Part shown: piece by piece, positions 25,171 through 35,378 of the stretch
How positions within the stretch are numbered: the first letter of the stretch is position 1
Layout of the letters: each line of letters opens with the position of its first letter
Assembly: GCA_021030905.1 (NCBI GenBank)
Contig: JAGFMI010000005.1
Location: forward strand, 806,001-870,000
DNA from: Pyrenula massariospora
Lineage: Eukaryota > Ascomycota > Eurotiomycetes > Pyrenulales > Pyrenulaceae
Direction of reading: 5' to 3'
Length of the DNA stretch: 64,000 bases
Notes under the pieces: generated by a model
Databases searched by the model: none
Seen by the model: the letters and a program-made list of their open reading frames with translations, nothing else
Told to the model about the DNA's origin: nothing
Translations under genes and position numbers: made by a program

Positions 25171-25478
25171 ACTACCAGTACATCCGCTCTGTTGAGAATT
25201 CCTTGTTTGGATCTACCAAAGTTGAGAAAATATGAGGGAGACGGTGTGGTATCGAATGTGGCGGTTGCCACAAATCGTGAAGAAGATTTCAATTTTGACA
25301 CTGTATGTCTCCTCTCCTAGTCTCATTCTTACTGATCTTTTCACAGTACGATGACCTCTCTGATACGCCACCCACTCTTCTCTTCGATTTTCCAGGCGCT
25401 GACACTCTTCAAGAATTACGTGTATTGCCAGAGGTGGAGATTATTTCAGACTCGTTAACGGAACAAATTGAAGACTAA
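25171..25478 (+). pseudogene. orphan 3' exon pair of an unrecognised gene
   Basis: Two coding-like blocks share one frame across a textbook 44-nt intron (25303-25346: GTATGT, TACTGAT, TTTTCACAG). The first block is preceded by CTAG, which could be a splice acceptor, and reads LLRIPCLDLPKLRKYEGDG. The second reads YDDLSDTPPTLLFDFPGA and stops at 25476-25478. I found no matching start or upstream exons, so this may be the end of a gene with several tiny exons, or a relic. No family is recognised. Confidence 0.3.
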
Positions 25479-25872
25479 GATTTCCTCCTAAGCAATGTTT
25501 ACCTAAATGAGTCTAATGACGGGTACTTGTAAAGACCTCAAATTTGAAGTGCGCATCATTCCTTCTGTGGGGTGCATGGACATCTGCGTGTGCCGGCTGA
25601 CCTGGATTTCTTTAAGATTAGAACAATCCTGTGGATGCGTAGCCATCTACCTATTTGGTACTCTGATCGTAGTTCAACTTCCGGACTCTAATAAAGAAGA
25701 TCTGAATCTTTTTGCTGTGATTTTCAGCATTTGGAAATGGCTGTTGATTGTCCCGCCACACCCAGCCTCGAAGGCCAGCCTATAAATAAGGTTCATCACG
25801 TGTTGGGCATGGAGGGAATATGTTTAATTTATATATAGTATGTTAGATCCTTGTTCCATTTCTTTATTTGTA

Positions 25873-25944
25873 CTCCTACTGGCGCAATGGTAGCGTACAT
25901 GAGTTCTAATCATGAGACTCTCAATTCGAGTCCGAGGTAGGAGA
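25873..25944 (+). tRNA. tRNA-Arg (UCU), possibly degraded copy
   Basis: A complete cloverleaf of 72 nt including the discriminator A. The acceptor stem CTCCTAC/GTAGGAG is perfect, the D-arm is GCGC-AATGGTA-GCGT, the anticodon arm is CATGA-GTTCTAA-TCATG with anticodon TCT, and the T-loop is TTCGAGT. The A box (TGGCGCAATGG) is intact. The T-stem is CTCAA/CCGAG, so two pairs are A:C mismatches where CTCGG/CCGAG would be expected. That also changes the start of the B box from GG to AA. Six T residues at 25950-25955 fit a Pol III terminator. It may be weakly active or a recent pseudogene. Confidence 0.75.
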
Positions 25945-25949
25945 TATAA

Positions 25950-25955
25950 TTTTTT
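25950..25955 (+). terminator. Pol III T-run after the tRNA
   Basis: Six consecutive T residues begin six bases after the discriminator base of the tRNA-Arg copy. Confidence 0.6.
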
Positions 25956-26103
25956 GTATGATGTTTTAAATAATAATAGCTCAAATTGGTTGTATGCAAA
26001 TTGATAGGGAGTCAAGAATCTAGGTGCTAAACTTCGCACAATCCAAGCCCCGCGATTGCTCAAAATCGGGTAAACATCGGGATTAAAATAATCTGATGCC
26101 AGG

Positions 26104-26197
26104 CGAGGCTCAGTGACAGAAATCGTGGCCGATCGTTTTGCTCCTTGCCCCGCACCACACCAAAACGATCGGCCACGATTTCTGTCACTGAGCCTCG
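26104..26197. repeat. perfect 37-bp inverted repeat with 20-nt loop
   Basis: The arm 26104-26140 is the exact reverse complement of 26161-26197, separated by 20 nt (26141-26160). The pairing stops abruptly on both sides and I see no flanking direct repeat. The transcript would form a long uninterrupted hairpin. It lies in a gene-free stretch 160 bp downstream of the tRNA. Confidence 0.95.
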
Positions 26198-27207
26198 AGG
26201 AACTGTGTTACTCGCCAGACGCTAAATATGATCTTCGTTGCAAGCCGTGCCTTCACGACTCAAAAGCTAGCTGAGGATGAGGATAAAACCACCAAAAAAC
26301 GTTGATCGAAAGGGATTGTTCCTACACCGAGAAGCTCGAAGGATATCTTCCCTGAGTTGGTGCCTGGCTTTCCTCCTGCCCAGCTAGGCTTTTCGCTCCG
26401 TCCCTTTTAGCCCCCCAACTCGGAGTTCGGCAGCCTAAAACGTGAACTCTGGCCCGTGCTCGTCTGCTTCATATGGCCCTTTTCTGATTGGCGTATCGAG
26501 CTTGAAAACGTGCCGCCTCCCTGCCGCGATAGACGATCAGCGACCGGCCCAACGGGGCGTGGCGATGAGATGAGACGCCGTGCCATCGCAAGAACATGGC
26601 CGGATTCGATAAGCGATGAAATCAAATGCGAAACACGTACCCCATCCTCGAGCGAGGCAAAAGTCCGAGTAGTGATCGGCGACGCTTGCATGATCACCAC
26701 CACACCCGCCCTGCATCGGCAATCCTGATATCAGAGGCTCAGCTCCGCCCGCTCCATTTTTATCGACTATAGCACGTGCCTGCTTACTTACATTTGCTCA
26801 GCCACTGTAGCCCAACCTTTTTGCTTACAGAGCATCCAAGATGCCGCACTTTTTCTTCTCGCCTTACATTATATGGGTTCTCGACGCGGAGAATCGGGTG
26901 TGGTGCGCGTGTGCGCTTCGTGAGAAGACTAGACCAGCGGTGGTACGGTCGCGTGAGAACCTCTTGGGGGCAATCCTCTTCCGCAGCTCTCCATCCGTTT
27001 TCCTGTTGGCCCGATTGGGGTCCAGAGAGGGCTGTTCAAGTATCAAAGGATGCCTCGGCGATGGATGAAGTCCCAAGTATCATCTTCTGGTTTCAAGTCC
27101 TGTTCCTTCGTCTAATAACTACATCTTCGCCTTAATTTCCACCCATCTGTGGTCGCACTTACCATTCGTACATACCTGCGTTCTCTTTTCTCTTCTTTGC
27201 GTTAACA
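26198..27207. other. intergenic, about 1.0 kb
   Basis: Beyond the inverted repeat I see no gene. The last 100 bp are pyrimidine-rich, as expected for the promoter and leader of the gene starting at 27208. Confidence 0.35.
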
Positions 27208-27759
27208 ATGACCCAAGTAATCGCGGGGACATCCACTTTCACCAGCCTCATACCATTACAAACTCCTTTTTGGACCCCTTCATCCGACCCTAACTGCGGC
27301 CAGACCGTTCAAGATCCGACAACTGGCACCGCATATTGCTGCGACGGCCTCCTTATTGATATTACCCAGCCTATCGCTGGCCAGGGCAACAAGTCGCCTT
27401 TCTATTTCCAGAATTTACGTTGCTGCTGGGGCATTGGCGTTGCACAAGGCGATGTCACTAGCTGTGGGGGAGCTATCCAACTGATGTTGACGCAAGAGCC
27501 AAAGGCGTACAGTTCGAGTACCTCTCATTTTTCTGTCACCATTGTCGGACTAAGTAGTCCAACATCTATGGCTATGGATGCAACCGTCACTACCTCTGCG
27601 TCAACTACCCTTTCTGCCAGCAAAAGCTCTTCGATTATGACGAATAGCCCCGGTACAACTCCGATAAATGTCTCTTACGCCACACGACTACCCGGACCAA
27701 AACTTGGACTCTTCTCAATGGTTCTCATGCTTTTTCTGGCTGCCATCTATTTTCCCTGA
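27208..27759 (+). CDS. small cysteine-containing protein with C-terminal membrane tail
   Basis: This is an uninterrupted frame of 183 codons. The N-terminal half has six cysteines in a spread pattern (DPNCGQ, YCCDG, LRCCWG, TSCGG). A Ser/Thr-rich stretch follows (SASTTLSASKSSS), the sort that is heavily O-glycosylated. The C-terminus is a hydrophobic segment (LGLFSMVLMLFLAAIYFP) that could be a GPI-attachment signal or membrane anchor. No classical signal peptide is seen, which leaves the surface location uncertain unless a further upstream exon exists. No family is recognised. Confidence 0.55.
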   Translation: MTQVIAGTSTFTSLIPLQTPFWTPSSDPNCGQTVQDPTTGTAYCCDGLLIDITQPIAGQGNKSPFYFQNLRCCWGIGVAQGDVTSCGGAIQLMLTQEPKAYSSSTSHFSVTIVGLSSPTSMAMDATVTTSASTTLSASKSSSIMTNSPGTTPINVSYATRLPGPKLGLFSMVLMLFLAAIYFP

Positions 27760-28676
27760 AAGCATTGTAGCTCGAACACTGTCCGAAAATAGAAGAACAT
27801 GCGCATCTAGACCTAGCTCCCTGGAAGGAACCTCCGTCCCGTGTTGAATACAAGCTCCAATGGATGTACCGGTAATTAGCCTAGCCTTTTGGTTCAACAT
27901 ACCACGGGTCGCTTCTAGAAAGAAGGATTCGGAACATTGACCGCTGGTACTACGCATCCGAATGCTTGCAAATGCCGGCGATTCCGAACCGGTCACATTT
28001 ACGCGAGCTTGGTGAAGCCTCTTGCGGCTATGATTGACTCTTTCTAAGCATCCCGTTGTGGCGTTAGAGGCGCATGCTCGACGATCCTTTCACCCGATGC
28101 CGCATCCACGTGTCCGGAGTTCACAACCGGAATAACCGTTATGATAAGCGATGCGATAAGCGAAGCAATGTCTCGACTTGTCTTTGAGAATGGGACGTGC
28201 ACCAGCATACCAAACGCACAGCTAATAGGACTGATTAGAATAGATTAAGACACGGTCAGGGTTTTAGAAGGCATACAGCCATGTACATACGTGATAGTCT
28301 ACTGCAGAATACGTAATTCATCACAAGGATTTTTTTATCCATCTACAGGCTCCGTGCTGCCAGCCATGACGTGGACGCCTTTTGGAGATATCCTGTGCAA
28401 GGTCATGATGCTGACTAGCCTGCATAAAATAAGCTTAATTTCTAGTGCAGCCGTCCCAGCGCCACGGATCCAATTATGTCGGTACTTAGCCGACTGCATC
28501 AGAGCTCCCTGTATACGCACCTCATGCAACAAGGAGATCCTCCCGTCGACTTCACGACCCAATGTCGTCCTAAACTTGTCCATTTACCTCGCCAATTATC
28601 TACCGACATCTCGTGGCTTGCTCGGCTTGCCTCTATCAATCCCTCAAACGCATCCAATGGTTCACCGAAACCAATT
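27760..28676. other. intergenic: mannosidase promoter side
   Basis: The frame of the mannosidase is open from 28476, but the 67 extra codons precede the membrane anchor and look like leader. I see nothing else. Confidence 0.35.
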
Positions 28677-30576
28677 ATGCTCCTCATCCGCCGGCTCTGG
28701 ATATTGCCTGCCACTATCATAACCGTGATTCTTTACCTCTTCTTCCAGCATGCATCGCGTTTCTCCGGTCAAGTCTCCATTGCCGACCACATAGATGAGA
28801 CTCAGTGGGTCATACGCCCCGAGCGTCACCCCGTTGACTCGTACATTCCCCTCCCTACTGGGCCGGCGAAGAGCATCCCAAAGATTCAGCATGCATTCAC
28901 AAGTGAAAGCAATGAAGAGCAGAAGACCCGGTTGGACAGATTAGAAGCCGTAAAGAAATCCTTCGTTCATTCGTGGCAGGGATACAAGAAGTTTGCATAT
29001 GGGTTTGATGAAGTTGCACCCTTGTCCGGAGCCTACCGTAATAGCTTTGGAGGATGGGGCGCTACACTGGTTGATAGTATGGATACACTTTGGATCATGG
29101 GCATGAAGGAAGATTTTCGCGAATGTGTCAAGGTTGTAGAGGGGATTGATTGGACGCATAGTGATGATGAGCAGGTTAATGTTTTTGAGACTACCATTCG
29201 ATATGTTGGCGGCATGTTGGCTGCTTATGATATCAGTGATGGACATGATGCAGTTCTGTTGGAGAAAGCCGTAGAGCTAGGAGATGTGCTCTATCATGCG
29301 TTCGATACACCAAATCGTATGCCACAAACAAGATGGCATTGGAAGAAATCTGCCCGAGGCGAGCCCATTCAAACACCTGACTGGGCATTGATTGCTGAAC
29401 TTGGTTCTCTATCGCTTGAGTTTACTCGTCTCTCACAATTGACGGGCAACAACAAGTATTTTGACGCTATTCAAAGGATAACAAACAATCTGGAGAAGCT
29501 TCAGGATGAAAGCAAATTGCCTGGATTGTGGCCTATCACGGTTGACGCAAAAATGCTTACCGCAACTCAAAATACATTCACATTGGGCGGCATGGCAGAC
29601 TCCACCTACGAGTACTTACCTAAACAGTACGTTCTTCTAGGAGGACTAACCGACCAATACCGGAAAATGTACGAGAAAGCCATGAGCGCGGTGAAGAAGT
29701 GGGTTTTCTTCCGTCCGCGGATAGACGGTGACGCCGATATTCTTCTCTCGGGCGACGTCAGAGTGGACGATTTCGGAACGCCGATTCTAGAACCAAAGAC
29801 TCAGCATCTTGCATGTTTTCTTGGAGGAATGGTTGGTATTGGAGCCAAGATCTTCGATCACTCGGAAGAAATCCGAACAGCCAGACAACTTGTTGACGGA
29901 TGTGTCTGGGCCTACAATACAATGCCAACGGGCCTCATGCCAGAGCTATCACATACAGTACCCTGTCACCAGGGCTCAGAGCCATTGGAGGACCAGAACT
30001 GCGAGTGGAGCCAAGGCAAATACTACGAGCTAGTGCTGGACATGTATTACAGTGGCAAACACCGCGACACTAAGGTCGACATGGCCGAGAAGGCCAGGGA
30101 TGTCATCAAAGAGAACCTCCTACAGCCAGGTTTCACATCGATCGAAGATCCCCGATACATCCTCCGGTAAGCACTTCCGCTTCACTTTCGGCCATTTTCT
30201 AAATTGGGACAGACCGGAAGCTATAGAATCTATCTTCATTCTATACCGCATCACAGGCGACCGAACCCTGCAAGACGTTGCCTGGAATATGTTTCACAAC
30301 ATCGAAACAGCGACGCTCACCGAGATTGCGAATGCAGCGATCAACGATGTGCGTACGACTGCGCCGTCCAAAGTCGACCGGATGGAGAGTTTTTGGTTAG
30401 CAGAGACCTTGAAATACTTTTATTTGATTTTTAGCGAGCCAGATGTTGTTAGTCTGGACGACTTTGTCTTGTGAGTGGCTTGCCGTTCCGGCATTTGGAC
30501 CAATCTCAATTAGGCGATTAACAATTCAAACAGGAACACCGAAGCGCATGCACTTAGAAGACCTCGCCGCAATTGA
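28677..30576 (+). CDS. alpha-1,2-mannosidase, glycoside hydrolase family 47
   Basis: This is a class I mannosidase that trims mannose from N-glycans in the ER or Golgi. It has a type II signal anchor right after the chosen ATG (MLLIRRLWILPATIITVILYLFF). The catalytic domain has the family words GYKKFAYGFDEVAPLSG, GWGATLVDSMDTLWIMG, FETTIRYVGGMLAAY and HLACFLGGM. Introns at 30167-30212 and 30471-30533 restore YILRPEAIESIFILYRITGD and the last exon, whose NTEAH supplies the calcium-binding Thr-Glu region. The product is about 596 residues. An upstream in-frame ATG at 28476 would bury the anchor, so I prefer 28677. Confidence 0.92.
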
Positions 30577-31670
30577 GACCCTTGCCGTCGCAGGCTCGGC
30601 AGGGTCGGGAATTAGTGTAGTTTTGCAGATGTGATCGGCGCCTCCGGCAATGTGGCTAGCCTGCCGGTGGCTTGTAAGTTGTAGGCGGCCGACGCCTGGC
30701 GTGTTTTTCCCTTCGAAGTGGCTTTGTGGGGTCACTTCTCGCAACTTTGGGGTCCGGGACGTGTTTGGGGGGGGGATGGCACAGCACCCCAGACAGACAC
30801 GTCAAGTTGCTTGCTTTTTCTGTGCTGTGAGAGGAGCAAGAGTCTCATGCAAGGCAGATGGAGTGTGATTGGGAGACAGGCTGTAGGAGCGGTGCTTTGA
30901 TCGCTCTGCCTGCTGGTCAGCGACATCGGCGGCGCGAGTTATCAGATGGACGCGCAGGAGATAAGATTAGATCCTCAGCCCCGCCACGGGAGGAAACGGA
31001 GTCAGGCCACGCACCATGATGCAACCGGTACCCGCGCCAGTTCGACGCCCGTTTCCTTTCCCTTCAGCGTATTCTTCCAGAAGTATTCGGACATTCCGTG
31101 ATCGCCATGGCCACAGAACAGAAAGACGACTAGTGCAACGAGCAACCGGCGGCGCAAAGGCGAGCAGTGCAAGGCGAGAGAGGTACCTCTCGAGGTGGGG
31201 GGGAGCAAGCGAACTTCGGAGGTTGTCCGTGCGGTGTAGGCCATCGTGACGTGCCGGGATTCCCCAAATCTGCACAGAATTTCTTTTCTAGCAGCGCGGT
31301 ACCGTCGACTCGGAACTGTTCGCCATCACGGCATCAAAATTGGACTAATCACCGATTTTTTCTCATCATCCTTCTTTCTCACTCCTGGAAACTCCTGTGT
31401 AACAGCATTTTCTGGCTTTCCGCTCGACACCTACAAAAACCCCCCGTCCGACCACATCTAATGCCCTAACAATTAGCAGTCAGCTTCTTACCATCGTGTA
31501 TCCCCTCAGCTCGCGACTCAGCCCGCGACTCGGCTTGCGCGTCTTTCACAGACCGGCTTCACCCTCACATATTAGCTGCGTCAATCGAATGAGTGAGCTC
31601 CCATTTCACCCTTCCTATTTGACGCGTCGATATCGGCCGACAAGTACTTGATCCCTGATTGTCACTCCGG
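30577..31670. other. intergenic, about 1.1 kb
   Basis: This is the region between the mannosidase and the reductase. It is pyrimidine-rich from about 31340 to 31500, fitting a leader and promoter. I see no gene. Confidence 0.35.
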
Positions 31671-33650
31671 ATGCTAACCGCTACGCTCTTAGCCAATGCG
31701 TCTTCACCGTCGCCACGACCGACAGCCGTTATGGCTTCCCCGATAGCCCATCGCACCTCCAAGCCAATTCCTCAGTCCGCCACGTCACATCCAAACGATC
31801 CTGTGCCTCAGGAGCCTCAAACCTACCGTGAACACTCGTCAGTAACGTCATCTTCGCCCAGCCATTCACTACGCTCCTCCAACGCAGCTAGCTCATTTTC
31901 TGATGCGTCTAGCGAATCTGCTCTGTCCTCATCAGGCGCGGAGGACACCGGCGATGATGTAGCCCCTATAGGCTTTCAACCATCTCCCGAAGCTACTCCC
32001 AAAAGACGACGCGCCTCCACCGTTCTCGTGTCCCAGAATTCTGACGACCTCAACAGGATCTTCGGTGAAGGTACGGCCACGGAGAGGGTACGCACAGTCT
32101 GCTGTGGAGGTGGATGTTGCATGTTACAGCCTTTGAACGAGCCGAAGCACGTGCCGATTAAAAACCCAGTGATTCGTCCTGACAACCCTGCCTATCGCAG
32201 CCTTAATCTCAAGTTAGGCCCTCTGGGCCTCGACAGCGATCTGAGCGATATCGTTGAACTGCCACCCAAGACGACCTACCTTGAGCTCATTCAAAATAAA
32301 GATGTCTCGTCCACGACTTCTGCACGTGCTGCACATCCACCAGACAAACACCCACCATCATTTGTTACTCCTCATCCTCCTTATGAGGTTTTTTCGGCCC
32401 CTCTTTTTCATGCTCGGGAGCTGACTAAACGCGGGGCTGAAAAGCGAACTTATCATTTCGACCTAGATGTCACGGATTACCCTGTTGAGGGTGGAGATGT
32501 GGAATTTGTTGTTGGAGGCGCTGTTGGGGTTTGTGCTCCGAACTCAGACGAAGTCGTTGACCAAATCTTCGAACTGTTAGCAATTCCGCGATCAGTTCGG
32601 GAAAGGAAAGTTCTTCTTAGAACGACTTCGGGACGGTGGCCGACGATCTGGGGAGATGACAAAGCGAGGAAGCTGGTGACGACGCGTCGAGATCTCATAA
32701 AATGGTGTACAGACGTTCAAAGCTATCCTCCAACTAAACCTTTGTTGCGACTGCTCGGAGAATTCGCCGACTCTGAGCACGAGAGAAAGATCCTCATGTT
32801 CCTTTCCTCAGCTCAAGGTCAAGGATCCTTTTGCGATCTTCGTACAGGACCTCATATCACTCTTGCTCAGTTACTCTCCGCCTTTCCATCTTCTCGTCCT
32901 CCTTTGGACCACCTTCTCTCCGTGCTCAACGCTCTCATGCCCCGTTTCTATTCTTTATCACAGGATCCTCAGATCTCTTGTCGGCGAGATGGCACGAATG
33001 GCCGCCGTGTGGTTGAGATCGCTGTCACCGTCCATGAATCTCCAGATTGGGCAAAAGATATACGTACCGGCGTGGGGTCAGGTTTTCTGGAACGAATGGC
33101 ACGCCAGATCATCGACGCAGAACAGGCTGGACGAGACCCAAAATCACTGGGTCTCCGTGTGCCAATGTTCCGCGGGCTCATGGCCAATCCATTTGCTCGC
33201 GAATTCGTGTCCGATGGCCCCATGCTTCTCATCGGTGCAGGCGTTGGCATTGCACCTTTCCGTGGATTCGTCCAGCGCCGCCTCAAATCTGCCAATTGCG
33301 CCAACAAGGTTTGGGTTTTACAAGGCGTGCGTGACTCCCTCCTTGATGAGCTCTATACGGGTGAATGGGGAGTGGACGAGGCCAAAGTAAAAAAGATTGT
33401 GCAGAGCCGCAAGGGTCAGAAGCGATACGTGCAGGAGGAGGTTCGACATCAAGCTGACCTTGTGTGGTTCATCATCAATGCCCTCGACGGGCGTGTGTTT
33501 GTGTGCGGAAGTGGCAAGGGTATGGGTGAAGGTGTTGAAGCTGCCCTTGTCGATGTAGCGATGGCGAAGGGAAATTTGAATGAAAATGAGGCAAAAGCGT
33601 TCTGGGCTGAAAAAAAAAGCGGTGGTCAGTACATTGCTGAGACTTGGTGA
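31671..33650 (+). CDS. FAD/NADPH reductase of the diflavin type without flavodoxin domain
   Basis: The fold is that of the ferredoxin-NADP reductase half of P450 reductase and sulfite reductase flavoproteins: FAD-binding RFYSLSQDP, the inserted helical lobe before it, the NADPH site GAGVGIAPFRGF, VFVCGSGKGMGEGV, and the C-terminal aromatic end YIAETW that in relatives covers the flavin. No FMN flavodoxin domain precedes it. The N-terminal 150 residues are Ser-rich and disordered and end in a tight cysteine cluster, CCGGGCC. The product is about 659 residues from ATG 31671, or 639 from ATG 31731. It likely takes electrons from NADPH to an unknown partner. Confidence 0.85.
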   Translation: MLTATLLANASSPSPRPTAVMASPIAHRTSKPIPQSATSHPNDPVPQEPQTYREHSSVTSSSPSHSLRSSNAASSFSDASSESALSSSGAEDTGDDVAPIGFQPSPEATPKRRRASTVLVSQNSDDLNRIFGEGTATERVRTVCCGGGCCMLQPLNEPKHVPIKNPVIRPDNPAYRSLNLKLGPLGLDSDLSDIVELPPKTTYLELIQNKDVSSTTSARAAHPPDKHPPSFVTPHPPYEVFSAPLFHARELTKRGAEKRTYHFDLDVTDYPVEGGDVEFVVGGAVGVCAPNSDEVVDQIFELLAIPRSVRERKVLLRTTSGRWPTIWGDDKARKLVTTRRDLIKWCTDVQSYPPTKPLLRLLGEFADSEHERKILMFLSSAQGQGSFCDLRTGPHITLAQLLSAFPSSRPPLDHLLSVLNALMPRFYSLSQDPQISCRRDGTNGRRVVEIAVTVHESPDWAKDIRTGVGSGFLERMARQIIDAEQAGRDPKSLGLRVPMFRGLMANPFAREFVSDGPMLLIGAGVGIAPFRGFVQRRLKSANCANKVWVLQGVRDSLLDELYTGEWGVDEAKVKKIVQSRKGQKRYVQEEVRHQADLVWFIINALDGRVFVCGSGKGMGEGVEAALVDVAMAKGNLNENEAKAFWAEKKSGGQYIAETW

Positions 33651-34451
33651 CACGTTGCGTTTTCACCATAAGGCAGCAGTAATTTTGGTTCACTTTCTTG
33701 AGCGTTTCATTTCGGGTGGTTCTCTGATCAGCATTTCAATGGCTCGGGAAGAAATCGCCGCGCAAGTGGAGGTTTACTAGATATTCTTGTCAAGTCTGAA
33801 GGTGTCTACAACACCACAGACTATGGGTCTTTAACGGCTCTACGGAGGAGACTTCATTCACAAATGTTTTGATACGGACATGAAAATCAGGTATAGAGAA
33901 TTCACGGCCATCCATCACACATTACTTTCTCGATGTGATATCTCCATTCCCCACGCAAATTAGGCACCGTTTGGCGAATATCACGTGACTGTGACCAAGT
34001 TGAGCAAACCAACCAGAAATTTCCCGTCTCCCCCAGTGCTGATTTCCAGATCTGCGGAGGGGCTTTCATCCAATAAAATATTTCTCTGCGTCGACGACAG
34101 CTCGCCCTGTCCCATGTCTCCCCACAACCTTTTCCCCCACACACAAATCGCTGGCGTGGGGAAATTCCACACGCTGTCCCCCAATTTTTTCCTCCTTCTC
34201 CACCTTGCACTCCTCCCTCCACCACCCAAAACAGCCCTACATATCTTTCGCTTGACAAGATCTCGGCTCCTTTCAGATTTCCCCTCCCCAAATCTAATCG
34301 TGAGGTTCTCCTTCGTTTACCCGGGATTCCGACAATGACCTTCCGGCAAATTCCCCGCTCTAGACGCTGATCTGAACGAATCCGCAACGGCCGCACCAGA
34401 CGTGAGCACAGCTGTTAGGCTCAAAGACCCCTCCTATCAGCCTCTTACGAT
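33651..34451. other. intergenic: acyltransferase promoter
   Basis: This is strongly pyrimidine-rich between about 34080 and 34330, as is common in fungal core promoters. I see no gene. Confidence 0.4.
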
Positions 34452-35378
34452 ATGAATTCAATTCTCTATTACTCCGTTCTTACCGCCATCTCCTACACCC
34501 TTCTGACTGTGCTATTATTCGCACTCCACACAGCCTTTCACCGACAGACTCCGATCTTCGGCTTCCTGGCCCGTTGTTTCTCTTCATATGCCTGTCTACT
34601 CGCGTGTGCTTCTTATGGTGTCATCGCATCCTTGGCTCTCCGCCTTGTCGGTGCCCATCGCCTTGCCCAATGGACTGTCGCACGCGCCTTCGCCTATACA
34701 ATGTGGCTTACCACTGGCGTGACCTTTGATATCGTTTCCGGAAAGGAATATCTCTCTACTACCCGTCCGGCCGTCATTATTGGCAATCATCAGACTGAAC
34801 TTGACGTTCTGCTTCTTGGTCCGGTATTCCCCAAATGGTGTTCTGTCACGGCGAAGAAGTCTCTACGTCGGATCCCTTTTCTTGGCTGGTTTATGGCTTT
34901 AAGCGGAACAGTGTTTATTGATCGCGTGGATCGCGCCCAGGCGATGAAAGCTTTTGAGGGAGCTGCCAGTGAGATGCGCTCCCATCGTCAGATTGTATTC
35001 ATCTTCCCCGAGGGGACGAGGTCGTATGCGCGGGAGCCTGGATTGTTGCCGTTCAAAAAGGGAGCGTTCCACCTTGCAGTTCAGGCAGGGGTCCCGATCA
35101 TACCAGTCGTTGCGGAGAATTACAGTCGAATACTTGATGTGAAGGCAAGGAGATTTACAGCGGGAAGAATAAGGGTCAAGGTCCTAGAACCAATAAAAAC
35201 AGAAGGCTTACGCGCCGACGACGTCGACGAATTGGCCAGAACGACAAGAGAAAAGATGCTAAATGCCATTCTGGAGATGGCAAAAGACCCAGGTGCACGA
35301 ACTGCCTCTCAATATGGAGACGGTCAACTTGACAGGGCAGCGAAAGCTAGCGGTATAGATGTTATGGAAGAAAGTTAA
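34452..35378 (+). CDS. SLC1: 1-acyl-sn-glycerol-3-phosphate acyltransferase
   Basis: It makes phosphatidic acid from lysophosphatidic acid, a core step of glycerolipid synthesis in the ER. The PlsC motifs are clear: NHQTELD (NHx4D), GTVFIDR, the FPEGTRS substrate motif and VPIIPVV. Two or three membrane segments lie in the first 90 residues. The frame is intronless, 308 residues, normal for the family. The start ATG is the first in frame. Confidence 0.93.
   Translation: MNSILYYSVLTAISYTLLTVLLFALHTAFHRQTPIFGFLARCFSSYACLLACASYGVIASLALRLVGAHRLAQWTVARAFAYTMWLTTGVTFDIVSGKEYLSTTRPAVIIGNHQTELDVLLLGPVFPKWCSVTAKKSLRRIPFLGWFMALSGTVFIDRVDRAQAMKAFEGAASEMRSHRQIVFIFPEGTRSYAREPGLLPFKKGAFHLAVQAGVPIIPVVAENYSRILDVKARRFTAGRIRVKVLEPIKTEGLRADDVDELARTTREKMLNAILEMAKDPGARTASQYGDGQLDRAAKASGIDVMEES

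Noticed and set aside
28476-28676. Extended N-terminus of the mannosidase from an upstream ATG
   Set aside because: It would place 67 extra residues before the signal anchor, unlike the family.
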